Below are positions 23,825 to 36,800 of a stretch of 64,000 bases of DNA, piece by piece. A program made the position numbers and the translations under genes. The stretch is from Watersipora subatra (lineage: Eukaryota; Bryozoa; Gymnolaemata; Cheilostomatida; Watersiporidae), in assembly GCF_963576615.1 (NCBI RefSeq), contig NC_088712.1, positions 57,372,010-57,436,009 of the forward strand, in the 5' to 3' direction. Below the pieces are notes generated by a model that made no database searches, was not told the origin of the DNA, and was given only the letters and a program-made list of their open reading frames with translations. Numbering within the stretch: the stretch's first letter is position 1; each line of letters opens with the position of its first letter.

Positions 23825-26498
23825 AAGTGTAACTAAAAAAACCTCATAGTCTCATATTTTGATGATTTTTAATATGTTGTTGCCCATGTTGAAAAACGCT
23901 TAAATCCCAAATTTTGATCTTCTAGGGTCATCGGTTCAGGTGCTATGAGGAATTGAACTTTGATCATTTCTCGCCCGAGTTTGATGGCATAGCACATCTA
24001 GCTGACTTTAGACTCATATAAATTCAAGAATATACAAGTTGAAGGTCTAGATTTTTTTGTGTCTGCACAAAATTTCTATATTTACATAAACAAATAGGTT
24101 TGAAATTTTTCGAATGAATAATGTGGGACATAACTCCGACCAAAAATGACCGAAAATGCTATTTTAGCGACTATTCAAAAGCAATTATCACTCCTAACAT
24201 ATAATTTGCCGTTTTTTCTGTTAATATTTTTGGATTCCTCCAAGCCCCAGCTATCCAAAACTAGTCTCATCTTCTCTGTAGATGCATCAGATCATCGTCT
24301 AGAAGCCATACAAGATGAGCGTCTTTGTCAAAATACTGCAAAAGTAGAGGTTAAGGTAAACCAGTGGTTTCAACAAAGTCACACATTTTTCTTATGTTTT
24401 ACACAAAATAGTTTTGTGACGCGGAGTCTTATGTCTCATCTGCATATTTAACATAGGCAGATTTCATTAAAGCTATCAAAAGATTGTGTTTCAGACTGTA
24501 AAATGCTTAAAATTGAGTTCCAAATGCCCTCCAAACACCTTTGTAAATCGCCTTAATTAAATGAGATTATCTCCCCTTGTCAAGCTTTAACTTGGCTGAT
24601 TATTATCCTATCAAGTTCAAATTTGCTTTGTGGTTTGTGATTGTGGTAGTAGTGAGCTTTTAAAAATTTTTTTAACTTACATTCCTCAATGTTATCAATT
24701 GTTGTAGCTTCAAATGCATATGTTTTGCCCGAGTTGGTGGTAGATGGCGGCGCCACAGCTAATAGAAAATGCTCTGTAGAACACGCTAATAGAACATACA
24801 TACATTCCAGAGAACGATCTTTAAAATGCATACATACATTCCAGAGAACGCTCATCAGATTCATCCAAGAAAATCTACTTCAAGTGACTCATGTGAATTA
24901 TTTCAGTGATGGATTTGGTGCCCAATACAAGAATTACAAAAACTTTGCAAACTTATGTCACCATAAGCTTAAATTCAATCTTACAGCATCTTGGAGCTTC
25001 TTTGCCACTTCACATGGAAAAGGTGCGCGCGATGGGATTGGCGGGGTAGTCAAGAGACTGGCCACCCGTCACTCCAAGCAGCTGGTTGAGTCAGGGAAAA
25101 AAGACTTCTCAGTGCTTATCAACTGTACAAGTATGCTGTGTACGCTGTATATGTTGTTACAAGTGTATCAACTGTAAAAGTTGCAGAACAAGCAGCGATT
25201 TTGGAACCAAGGTTCAAAGCAGCACAACGAGTCATTGGTTGTCGGGACCAGCACTGGTTCAAACCATTCAGTAGAACAGCCATTGAAGTTTGCAAACTTT
25301 CACCACTGGTTGATGAAAAATGTATGCTACAAGGATACAAAGTTTGGAAGACTGATGACGCACATGTTACCAGCAATACCTTAACACCTCAACCTGGACA
25401 ATATGTGGCCTGCATACATGATGGTCGGTGGTAGATGGGGATGGCAATTGGCTTTGATCAAGAAAACAATGATGTTAATGTGAGATTCATGCACAAAAGC
25501 TCAACAAACAGTTTCACATGGCCAAAGAGATGACATCTGCTGGGTACCACAAGAGCATGTTCTATTAGCTGTGGCGCCGCCATCTACCACCAACTCGGGC
25601 AAAACATATGCATTTGAAGCTACAACAATTGATAACATTGAGGAATGTAAGTTGAGAAAATAATTATATTAAGGCTCATTACTATCACAATCACAAACCA
25701 CAAGCACACAGTAAATTTGAACTTGATAGGATAATAATCAGCCAAGTTAACGCTTGACAAGGGGAGATAATCTCATTTAATTAAGGCGATTTACAAAGGT
25801 GTTTGGAGGGCATTTGGAACTCAACTCAATTTTAAGCATTTTACAGTCTGAAACACAATCTTTTGATAGTTTTAATGAAATCTGCATATGTTAAATAGTG
25901 TAAAACATAAGAAAAATGTGTGACTTTGTTGAAACTACAGGTTTACCTTGACCTCTACTTTTGCAGTATTTTGACAAAGACGTTCATCTTGTATGGCTTC
26001 GAGACGCTGATCCGATGCATCTACAGAGAAGATGAGACTAGTTTTGAATAACTGAGGCCTGGGTAAATTCAGAAATATTAACAGAAAAAATGGATAATTA
26101 TATGTTAGGGGTGATAATTACATGTTAGGGGTGATAATTACTTTTGAATAGTCGCTAAAATAGAATTTTCAGTCATTTTTGGTCGAAGTTATCTCCCACA
26201 TTATTTATCCGAAAAATTTGAAACCTATTTGTTTGTGTAAATATGAAAATTGTGTGTAAACGCAAAAAATCTAGACCTTTAACTTGTATATTCTTGAATT
26301 TATATGGGTCTAAAATCAGCTAGATGTGCTATGCCCTCAAACTCGATCGACAAATGATCAAAGTTCAAATCCTCATAGCACCTGAACCGATGACTCTAAA
26401 AGATCAAAATTTGGGATTTAAGCGTTTTTCAACATGGGCAACAACATATTAAAAAATCATCAAAATCTGAGACTATGAGGTTTTTTTCAGTTACACTT
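23825..26498. mobile_element. DNA transposon-like element with ~950-bp inverted arms
   Basis: The left arm, about 23825-24775, is an inverted copy of about 25552-26498, starting AAGTGTAACT at each outer end. The arms are similar over their whole length with scattered substitutions and small indels. The 0.78-kb centre holds a broken transposase-like frame whose C-terminal coding part extends into the right arm and is therefore mirrored in the left arm. An 8-bp direct repeat, CTTTGGTG, occurs at 23791-23798 and 26501-26508 and could be a target duplication, though it does not abut the left arm. The element ends about 280 bp upstream of the SYVN1 start codon. Confidence 0.8.
24788..25646 (+). 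pseudogene. Transposase-like fragment with FFATSHGKG motif, disrupted
   Basis: The readable parts contain NYFSDGFGAQYKNYKNFANL, WSFFATSHGKGARDGIGG and VKRLATR. I recall this motif set from uncharacterised invertebrate proteins that look transposon-derived, but I cannot name the superfamily. The region around 25300-25420 (QPGQYVACIHDGRW) and 25480-25640 (FTWPKR, then LLAVAPPSTTNSGKTYAF) matches the C-terminal part of the same protein type. The frame changes near 25100, has a TAG at 25432-25434, and shifts again near 25533, apparently by a 2-bp loss. The N-terminal portion is missing. The fragment seems to end at a splice-donor-like site at 25647. It is not expected to be functional. Confidence 0.6.
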
Positions 26499-27844
26499 CC
26501 CTTTGGTGGCTTTGCAAGAACGCATTATTTTAACTTTGTGAAGCAAATGCAATGCTACTAGCCACAACATGAAACTAAATTTGGCAAAGCTGCATCCACA
26601 AGTCTTTGATTTCTAGATTGGCTATTAGACCAGGGTAGACATCATAACGCATTCCAAATCAACCATTTTAGAAGAGGCAAGATGAAGCAAACAGTAATAC
26701 AACATAGCTAAAAACTTCTAAGTGTAACATATAACAAACTGCCGCACAATTATAACATCATTACAAGAAACAACTTTATTATAACAATATGGTTTATGGC
26801 TGATAGAAGTAGAAAAGTAGCTTGTTTTCAATAAACAGGTTTCAGGAAATTAGGCTAGTGTAAAGACAAAGTTTACAATTAGTGTTAAAAATTTAAATAA
26901 ACTACACAGCTATAAATAAAGAACGACAGACTCAAAGAATGAACTTGTAGTATAAATAGCTTTAGTTGATTATAGCTATTAATAATTTATATGTTCCATA
27001 TCCACAAGATATTTAAGGTTCATGCATACACTAAGGAGTTATGCTCAGTGTTCGGGAATGATAAATACAAGTTTTGTACATAAAAATAAGAAAAAAAATC
27101 AAATCCATGCAATAGTAAAGTATTCCAAATCCATGCATAAAGTAACAATAGAAATTTCAGTTTGTTTCTCTTTCACTGCATTTCCATGGTTCGGTATTAC
27201 CATGATCTTTGAGAGGTCTTTACTAATATGACTAAGAAAAGTTAAGGAAATATTGGGTTTCATTCAAATAATAATAATTTGAAAATAATTGTTCTTAATC
27301 CGTACCATCTTACCAAAATAAATAATTTATTCACAGGTGAGTTTATTATGAACATGATGTTATCTACAGCTTTCTTTTTTAAAAGTTGATTTAAAGAAAT
27401 TTAGTTGAACATAATTGTTTTAGTTGAACATAAATCAGCTTAACATATAGTTAACTTGCAATATGACACTCAAAAATTGTTTTGTAAGTGGTTCAAGTGA
27501 GTGTATGTTCAAAAAATTTAGAATAAATTTTTCATGAAAGTGCAAACAAGTTAGATTTAAAATGGCGCACAAAGATGGCAATAATATTCAAATAACACCA
27601 TACCCTGGAAATGCAGTGATTTATCAAATGTGTGGAACGAAAAGTAAGAAAAACAATGCACTTTGATACATTTAGGTGTATAGTAGTTATAAGAGATAAA
27701 AAGGCATAAGCCAAGAATATAAGATGCATTGCGTAAAAATGCAAAATCGAGTCTCTTGTGCAAAAGAGATCAGCTCTTTGACTACAGTGAAATGTAAATC
27801 GAGGGACATTGATTGAAGCTCTTGTACAAACGCTAGGATATACA
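26499..27844. other. Intergenic, between the long-arm element and PPP1R14 exon 4
   Basis: No gene or repeat end is recognised. Both flanking genes are on the minus strand, so this should hold the SYVN1 upstream region and the PPP1R14 3' untranslated region. Confidence 0.4.
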
Positions 27845-30800
27845 TCACAAGGTGTCTAGTCGCTTCAAAATTTCATCCACAAAGTCCTGTAAGCAAGTAA
27901 GTGTGGTAAATATACAAGTACAAATGCATAGAAGAACATTCAACAGGAAATAGCTTGATTCAAAATGGTTTTGCAGAATATTTCTCAGAATCTAATTTAT
28001 AAATTGATTCACAAACAATAATAGATAATCAATAAGCAATCACTATGTTTCCATGACACGCATGAAGCACATCATGCGTGTTTGGAGTTGTGCGCAAGTT
28101 GTGTTATCATGCGAATTAAGTGTTTCTTCGAATATTCGAATGATGGGGATTGACTCCGGTGCCTTGTTGAAAAAAGGCAAGGAATTGTACGCTATAAGTG
28201 AATAATTAGCTTTGCAGTTAGCGATGCGTGTTTTAGCGATGCAAAAACTTGAAACTCGGTCGATAAAGTATGACGAAAGCATTGAAAATGTTCAAAATGG
28301 AATAGCTGGTGCAGTATTTTAATGCGCACCATTTCGCAAATGCTGTTTCCATAATTCGCAAGCATGATGATGAATTTGATAAAGTTTTGTGAATCGCAAA
28401 CCTCGCTTGGCTTGCGGATTTATGCCATTTCTATGATGTGGTTAACTTGCAGACTGGCTCAAATTTACGATTCATGCGCATCATGGAAGCATAGTGAATA
28501 AGAGGTAATCAATAAACAACAAGTGATTAAACAGAAATGCATTAGAAGTGCTTTGATTAAGATTTCTTATTGTTTCGTTTACACGTTCAGCTGTACATCT
28601 TTTTGAATACTAAAGGTAGGATCACACTAAATCGCAGTATATCGACATCCATCCCATAATACATCAGTGATCGTCAGCGATAAAATTGTTCACGCTATCG
28701 CGGACCAATCCGAGTTTACATCAGCAAATCAGCGAACATGGTGTTCTCATTATATGATGTCATCACTGAAATGATGAAATACTAGTACCGCAGTAACTAC
28801 ATGTATGATAAAAGGAAATACAGATGAAGCAGTCAGCGACAGCCAATCATCATCGCGGAAGCGGTTCACATTGTGCAGACTGCCATGAATGCTCAGCAAA
28901 CTATCGGGAGGGTTTGACGGCTGCAATGTTTCTCGATAATCCGCATTGCCTCAAAGATCCCATTGGTTTACGGCGCATATAGTTGATAAATAATCATCGA
29001 GAGGACAATTCCCAACATACAGCGTGAACCAGCCTTTAGGCTATCTTCTTCAACTCATGAGATCCAGACTACACTTTGCTATTAATTATACGGAAAACTA
29101 AGGCCAGGTTACTTCAAATATAATCAGATTACCGTAACACAAACTGATAGTAATGAATTGCAAATAAATGGAAACGTTTTGCCTCCTTAACTGCTAATAT
29201 TTATTGAGGAGGCAGTCGATAACAGATTGCGTGCTAGAAACAATAACGGCTTGTTAGCCTCAATGCGTCGGGAATCAGCCATACATATTGTCTCACAACT
29301 ACAGTGTGTTGAAGGAAGCAGATTATGTTATACATGTATTCGTATTGAGTTCCTGTGCTTATTTGATGCTGATACAACAAGTTGGTATCTGATGCTAATC
29401 ATACTAAATTATAACTACAGGTAGTCATTGTTTGATGAGGTACTCGTTAACAACAACTCGGAGCAACAGCAGACTTTCAAACTGCTTCAGTACTCATTTA
29501 ACTCAAATCCCTTTTAACTGCGATGGTGCAGTAGCTGTGCAGTTGTGAGGGTAACTTCATGACATCGCATATGTACAATAAGATGAATAAGTTGGCTATA
29601 TCGCTGTTTGTCAGCGTTTTCTTTTCAGAATTCACCGTTTACTATGTGCACCGTAAACTTCTGCATCAACGAAGCATCTTACAGCAACACTTGATGAAGC
29701 ACGACATGCTGGGACAGTTTGCAGCCGTCAAACCTTCCGGATAGTTTGCCGAGCATCAACAACCTGTAGAATAAGCACCATTTCGGCGATAGTGATTCGC
29801 TGTTGCGAAAAGCGTAATCTACTCATTTCCGTTTATGATAATTGCTGCGGGCCTAGTATTTAATTCGAGCCCGCAAAAACAGAGGGTTTTTCGTAAAAAA
29901 GAAAAATAAGAGCATTACATTGCTAAGTATTCACTGATGCAAACACAGATGGGTTTGTGATAGTGTGAACGTTATTATCATTGACAGTCACCAAAGAATT
30001 CTGACCTCAACGCCGAGATACGGCGATATAGTGTGAACCAGCCTTTAGGCAACTGGCATTAAACGCAAATCCATGTAATTACGGCTGTACAGTTGTGAGG
30101 GTAACTGTATGTCATCGTACACGTACAATAAGTTTGCTAGGCAACTGGCAATGTAGCCATCCTTTCCCCATCCCTTGCTCAGTATTTTATCATATAGAAC
30201 ATATGCTTCCTGGGATTATATCTGTTTGTGTGTATTGTTCGTTTTCTACCCTAGGACACTTATATTTCGCTAGTATTTAGTTTCGTGAGTAGCATACAGA
30301 GTAAAATTTCACTGCAACTTAATTTCGCAGCTCTGATGAGTGCAAAAATATAGTGATGTGAAAATAAATGCAGTGGAACTAACATAATTAGATTCCTCAG
30401 GTTCAGTTCACCGCAGACCTGTATTCACTGGTTGCAAGTTGGGGCGGCTAATGTTAAGCGATTAGTTATGAATACTTGGGGGTGTTGAGGGGGCGGTGTA
30501 AGCCCCCAACAGGTTTTTCTTATGTAGGGCCTCAGCCGGACCCCTCGTGTGAAGTTAAAAAAAAATTTTATCGGAAAGTATCAACATTTTTCTATTTTTT
30601 GAGATTTGTTTTGTTTTAGGTGATGTGACTGACGAGACATTTTTAAATTAAAATAGGCAAAACTTGACCGCAGTTAAAACGCTCAGAAAAAAAGACATCT
30701 TTTTCTTTTGAGCGTTTTAACAAAGATCAATTTTGCCGATTTTATTTTAAGTTCATACGGAGGTTTTCACGCTTCCGATGGGACATGGCCAAGAGGATTT

Positions 30801-33800
30801 TTGGTAAAATTTGATATTTTACAAACCTTTATAAAGGTCGTTAACAAGAATATTTTGCCACTGATGATGATAATAATGACGCCTAAGAACTACTAAATGT
30901 TGATGTTTGTCTCTATGGCTTCGAACAAAGTGATATTCTACAGCAATAAAAACCGTCTCCATAGCCGTTGGGCAAATAACTTTTCGAATAAATGATGTTG
31001 AGGTCGAGTTATCTGAAGCAATTTATCATTGCGTGGGAGCGGACCAAACAAATCCGTTCGAGTTAACCTTGTGTTTGAGATGAAATGTTACATTATATCC
31101 GAGGGCGAGTTATCCGAGTTTGACTGTACTTAGCCGCGGTAAGTTCCTAAAAAGTTGGGACGGCTCAGCCGGCCAAACACCCCAGAGAATACAGGCCTGG
31201 TTCACCAATAAGAAAAAAATTTCAATTTGGGACTAGTTTGTAATTGTGAACCGCAGGTAGAATGGTGTGAGCGAGGTCGATAATACAATTTGATCGCTTG
31301 TTGCCATTTGTTTCTTGGACTATCAATGAACAAAGCTATTTAATTTCGCGTTTTCGCTTGTTCGTTATGATAGTTTAGTTTCGCACATGAAATTTTCGCG
31401 AGAGCATGACTCTGCGAAAACGCGAAAGTTAGATGAGGCGAATACATAAGTGTCCTAGGGTAGTTCAATACTCTTATATTGTCAGAGAAAAGAAAAAAAT
31501 ACTACTACTCAGGGATCAATAAATCTATAATATATATGATAAAATGAGAAATAATAAAAAGCAAAAGATGCTATATGTACAGCAGTACACTACCGTACAT
31601 ACTGTCAAATGGTTAGGCCGATTCATTTCAGATATTCTAGTTTATTATAGGTTTTTAAAACCTTGAAATTTATTACTAAAATATTAAATAAGACTTTAGT
31701 ATATATACGAAAACAGTAAAAAAAGCTTTAATATATAAAAGTAAAATATACCATTTCACCAAATGCTGACGAAATGGCCTAACCTAGGCTTTCACAATTC
31801 TGAGATTTATTTAATGACAAATTCATTTGTCAATGGGTTTTCCAGAACAAATCACCATCATTAAACTAGGACTACTTAACTAGAACTCATTAAACGAGGA
31901 CTACAATGTACCTGTGGTGTTTACCAAACAGGGAGTTGAGAGAGATCCTAGTCAGCTGAGGGTACTAACTATCACACTAAGTAAACAGACTTGTCTCGTC
32001 ATGTAACAGTGTGCTAACGAATTGGATAATGTCATCATGAATGTCATCCTTGGCATGTTGTTTTCATGTGGTGCAAACAGTGATAAGGCATTAAAATAGC
32101 TCAGATTTCATATCAGAAAACTTTAAAATCGAGTTAAGGTAGTTAACATATGAAGAACTTGATACCGGCAAAGTTCTTCATGAAGGGGTGGTCACACGAG
32201 AGCTGAAACGAACTAAACGCCTCAAAACGACATCGCTGTCAGTTAGAAAGTGTTCGGCCAAAGACATATCTGGCCGAAGCGAACCATTTCGGTCCTGCTC
32301 GAAATTTCGTGGCCGAACCCTTGCTCTTATTGGCTGATTAAAATTTTAGCAAGCATGCGTCACATTTCTCCTGAAGTGCGTGTGAGTAAAGTTAAAAAAG
32401 AAATGGGACGATGCTTTTATTTCGTTAAATAAACAACATAAAGCAATTTACGACAAGACTCACCCAGACTTGTGATTGAGTTGCATAAATGTAAGATGTT
32501 GCACTTAAGTTTTGCATAAATGTAAGAGAATGGTTGTGATTTTTTTCGTGCAGAATATAAGTAATGTGTCATACTAATCCTGATGAAGTATCGTTGATTG
32601 ATTTATTTATGTAAAACCACAGTACTATGATAAAGACTGTTTTTGTTTGTTATGTAATCAGCATTGAAAAACATTCATATGTTAATAAAAATGTACCTAT
32701 GTTGATGGGAAGGGTTGGCAAAGTCTTTGTATCGAGCAATTTATTTTGAGCAGCTGAACGATCTTTTGATAAATCTGCTGCGTAATTATAATTAATAATT
32801 GTTTCTCAAAGGTTTTTGTTAACAATACAAATATTTAGCTCAAATACATAAAAACTACCAATGAAGCAGTGTCCTGTATGGTATCTAGGAAGCGAAGTGA
32901 CTTCAGATGCCGTGTGACATGTGGCTTAGCCGAACCAAAGTAAAACAACTTCCGAATCAAACCAAACCTAAGTCGGTTCGGCGCTCGTGTGACCACGCCT
33001 TTACTGTAGCTATAAGATATTTTTAACATCAAAAGTATTTGTTTTTTGGAACATTTTAAAAGTATGTGATTAGCTTCTACATTAACGGTATGATTTAGAA
33101 GCAATCGATAGCTTGTTTGTTGAGTATGCTTATTCAGAATATGCAGCTCTCTAGTTGCTTACTATAGACCGATATAAGACCATTTGTTAGCTCTTGAAAG
33201 TTGTGTGTAAAGCGGAGTGTAAAGTAAGCAAACATGTGCCTGATATTAGGTAACGGTAGAGTCAGCTAGCAGTGGCAGCGAAAGTCGCCCAACTATTAAG
33301 CTACTTGGCCTTGGCTCTATGGTATTGTAGGCCAATAGATTTACTCACTGTTACAGGCTGTTTACAGTCAGAGAACAAGTCCTACAAAAGAACAAAACAT
33401 GCTTTCAATGTCTGGTCATATGTCAGTAATATTGGCATCAGATAACGCTGTTTTATAACATTCATCTGTGAATGACTCATGAAAAACTTTTAAAATGTTG
33501 TCATCGTGAGAGCTTGATAGTTTTTATTAATAGAAGTAAAAACTGAATTTTGTTGGACTGAGAGATTGCCTTTTTATTCTAATGAGTGAACGCTAGCTAA
33601 GTTGATAATAGGATTTATGAAAAGGTAAGAGATGAAATTGATGATGAAGTTGACGATCAGGTTGACGATCAAGTTGACGATCAGGTTGACGATCAGGTTG
33701 ACGATCAGGTTGACGATCAGGTTGACGATCAGGTTGACGATCAAGTTGACGATCAGGTTGACGATCAGGTTGACGATCAGGTTGACGATCAGGTTGACGA

Positions 33801-36800
33801 TCAGGTTGACGATAAAGTTGACGATCAGGTTGACGATAAAGTTGACGATCAGGTTGACGATAAAGTTGACGATAAAGTTGTTGATGAAGTTGTTGATGAA
33901 GTTAATGAAGTAAAACGTTTGCACCATTTAAACCACGGGTATTAACTTTCTAGCAGTAGTTATAGAATTAAACCAATCGGTTAGTGTGTACATCTTGTGG
34001 AGAATGTTAGCAAAAAGTCTTCCTTCATACAAATAAGAAATTTAAGACTGTCCGAAAAAATTACCTCTTCTCAGAAATCATCCATCTGTTTAAACTTATC
34101 AGCATGCGCTCTGCTTTACGAATAAAAACTTTGAATGGACAATTTTCCGATAATCTAGTTGAAAAACGAGGGATTTTAATAGCATTATTTATAGTCACAG
34201 CTGTTTTCCGTCGATATTTTGCAATGACTTCAAATCTGTTTGTCTGCTTTTCATGTTTTGAAAATGTTGAACAAACCTGCTACTTGATCGAAATTATACG
34301 AAAAGTTATTCAAATCCAAATATGTAGTGTTAACTGCTACTGTCAATGTGATAAAAATGTGTGCAGTCAGTTAACTGTGAAGGAAACTTTTCCTTGGTTG
34401 CAAAATCTTTTCAAGTTTAAGCAAGTCTTGGAATTACACAATGTTATTCGCACAACAATATATTTGGGATTGAATACATCTGGGCCCGGTATCTATAACC
34501 GTGGCGGTGAAAAGGTTTCACAATCTTGAATATTTCTTTTCCCGACTGGAATTCTGGCGTGTGGGTATCGGACAGAGAGACTTTTGAAGCTATCGAGCAA
34601 AGACAGTGATACTTTTGAAGCTATCGAGCAAAGACAGTCATACTTTTTGTTCTCAAGTAGAGATTTGCTTGCTAAAAGTATTTCTAAAACATTTTTGGAA
34701 CACAAAACCACAAGCCTTCCTTATGACAAAGGGAAAAAACCATGTCCAGCCTGTTATCATTTGTCATTTCCCATCCAATTAATTTAAAAAAGGCTGTAAA
34801 CATGCTGCAGGCTACAACGAGATCACATTCTTTAGCGATTGAAAGAATTCCCAACGCACTTACGAGTAGAAACTGTTTCCTCTCTTCTCTATCTTCCAGC
34901 TCCAGGATTTCATCTAAGTCAACATCGCAAGGATATGTCTCTCCAGAGCTTTCCTACATAAAGTAAAAGCATGACAAAGCGTGATCAGATGTTATAAAAA
35001 AACTGCTTAATAGATGTATATTTATAGGCAGAAGCAGCCACACCAGCGTACCAACTTGCTCAGCAAAACGCTTGCGACGCTAGGCTCGGCAGCATCTGTT
35101 CACATAAAAGCTGCATCGCTAAACATAATCGCGGAATCAAATAAAATGTTCGCTCGCCATGTCGTTTCTATAATGGTGACCTTCACCTGTACAGTGCATT
35201 TCGAGAAGGTTTTGCCTGCGGCCTTTTGCAAAAATTGAACAGCGCTAAACTATTGCGATGCCGCCGGCAACTACCGGCGGTCCTCGGCGGTCCTCGGCGC
35301 ATAGGTTCCCATTTCACCGCTAATAGCCTGCGGTGCAGTCACTGTGCTTTGTGACGCATATGGGAACCAGACTTTACCAAAAGCTACGCTTGAGCGCTCT
35401 GTCATGTAACACACAAATTGATAATTTTAAGATTTGATTTTCAAACAAAATTAGTCGATAAAAATTATTTCCCCTTTCTAGACATATTATTGGTCATATA
35501 TAATGAAAACTTTGAGTAAAAATGTTACAAGCAAGAAATAAAAACGAATAAAATTTTAGAGCTTGAGTCCGGTGGAGGTCAAGACACATACAATGCTTCT
35601 CAAAGGCAACAGCAGAAGTCACGCTGATTGGGGAGGTCGTGTCTTTAAGAAGAGATATGTAAGTTGTTGTAAGTTCATGCATTGTATTGGTGTTGTTCTT
35701 TGAACACAGTGAGGTTACTGCAGGTCATATTGTGTACCAGTAAACCATATAATTACGTCTTAAATGTGAAAATAATCCTATTTTATGTTTCAATAAAGAT
35801 TGATTCGGTAAAAGTGCAAACAAAAAACCTGAAAAAGGAAGTTCAGTACCTCCAACAAGGTTAACTCTTTCACTACCGCATCAAATTCACTATTCTGACT
35901 AAATTAATTCCAACAGATTTTTGAAAATCGATATACCGCTAGTATTTACGCAATATATCGAGAATCAATGCAGATATTGTTTTAGTGTAAAACGCATCAT
36001 ATTCAAAACAAAATTCCCTACAACATAAGTAAAAAATTGTTTAGTGAATCCCACCCTCGCAAAAGTTCTGGCGCTTCCTTTGTGTTGAAAAACACTGAGT
36101 TTATTCTTGCCATGAAAAAAGCGGTTTGGTTTTGCCATTTTAAAAATTGATTAGAAATGGAATTGCTGAGCAAAAATTTTTTTGATTGGTTGCATATGAT
36201 TAGCAACAAGGTTGTTTCATTGGAGACAAAATTTGATTTGTCGAGCTAATGTGTAGGCTTCGTAATGAAAAGAAAAGTGAAACCATATTGACAAGCCGAT
36301 ACATTGGCTCATGTAATAGAAGTACAGTCGGTAAGCCGATACATCGGCTTATGGACTGTACTTCTATTACTGCAAAAGCCGATACATTGGTTTTTGATAG
36401 CGGAAAAGTTAAGAACCACTGCTATAGAAGTTAGACTGTACTAGCTACCTACCACTTCTATAGAGGTTTGACTCTACCAGCTACCCACTACTGCTATTAA
36501 TAGAGGTTTGACTGTACTAGCTACCTACCCCTGCTATAGAGGTTTGACTGTACTAGCTACCTACCCCTGCTATAGAGGTTTGACTGTACTAGCTACCTAC
36601 CACTGCTATAGAAGTTTGACTGTACTAGCTACTTTCTGACATTCATTTTGCTGAATCACTAGAAACTTTCCTTTCATCTCAGGAATTTTATCAGCTGATA
36701 AATCAATAAATTATTTACTGAAGACTTGCTCAGTGTAAGAAGTAGGGTTTATGCATTGTACAGTAGAGGCTCCTACAACGTAAATAATCCGTTCCGATAA

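Noticed and set aside
28043-28282. A 79-codon minus-strand frame
   Set aside because: It starts at the terminal inverted repeat of a MITE and carries no domain.
34104-34529. A 141-codon plus-strand open frame
   Set aside because: It has no recognisable domain, a mixed cysteine-rich composition typical of chance frames, and lies within the intron of PPP1R14 between two supported exons.
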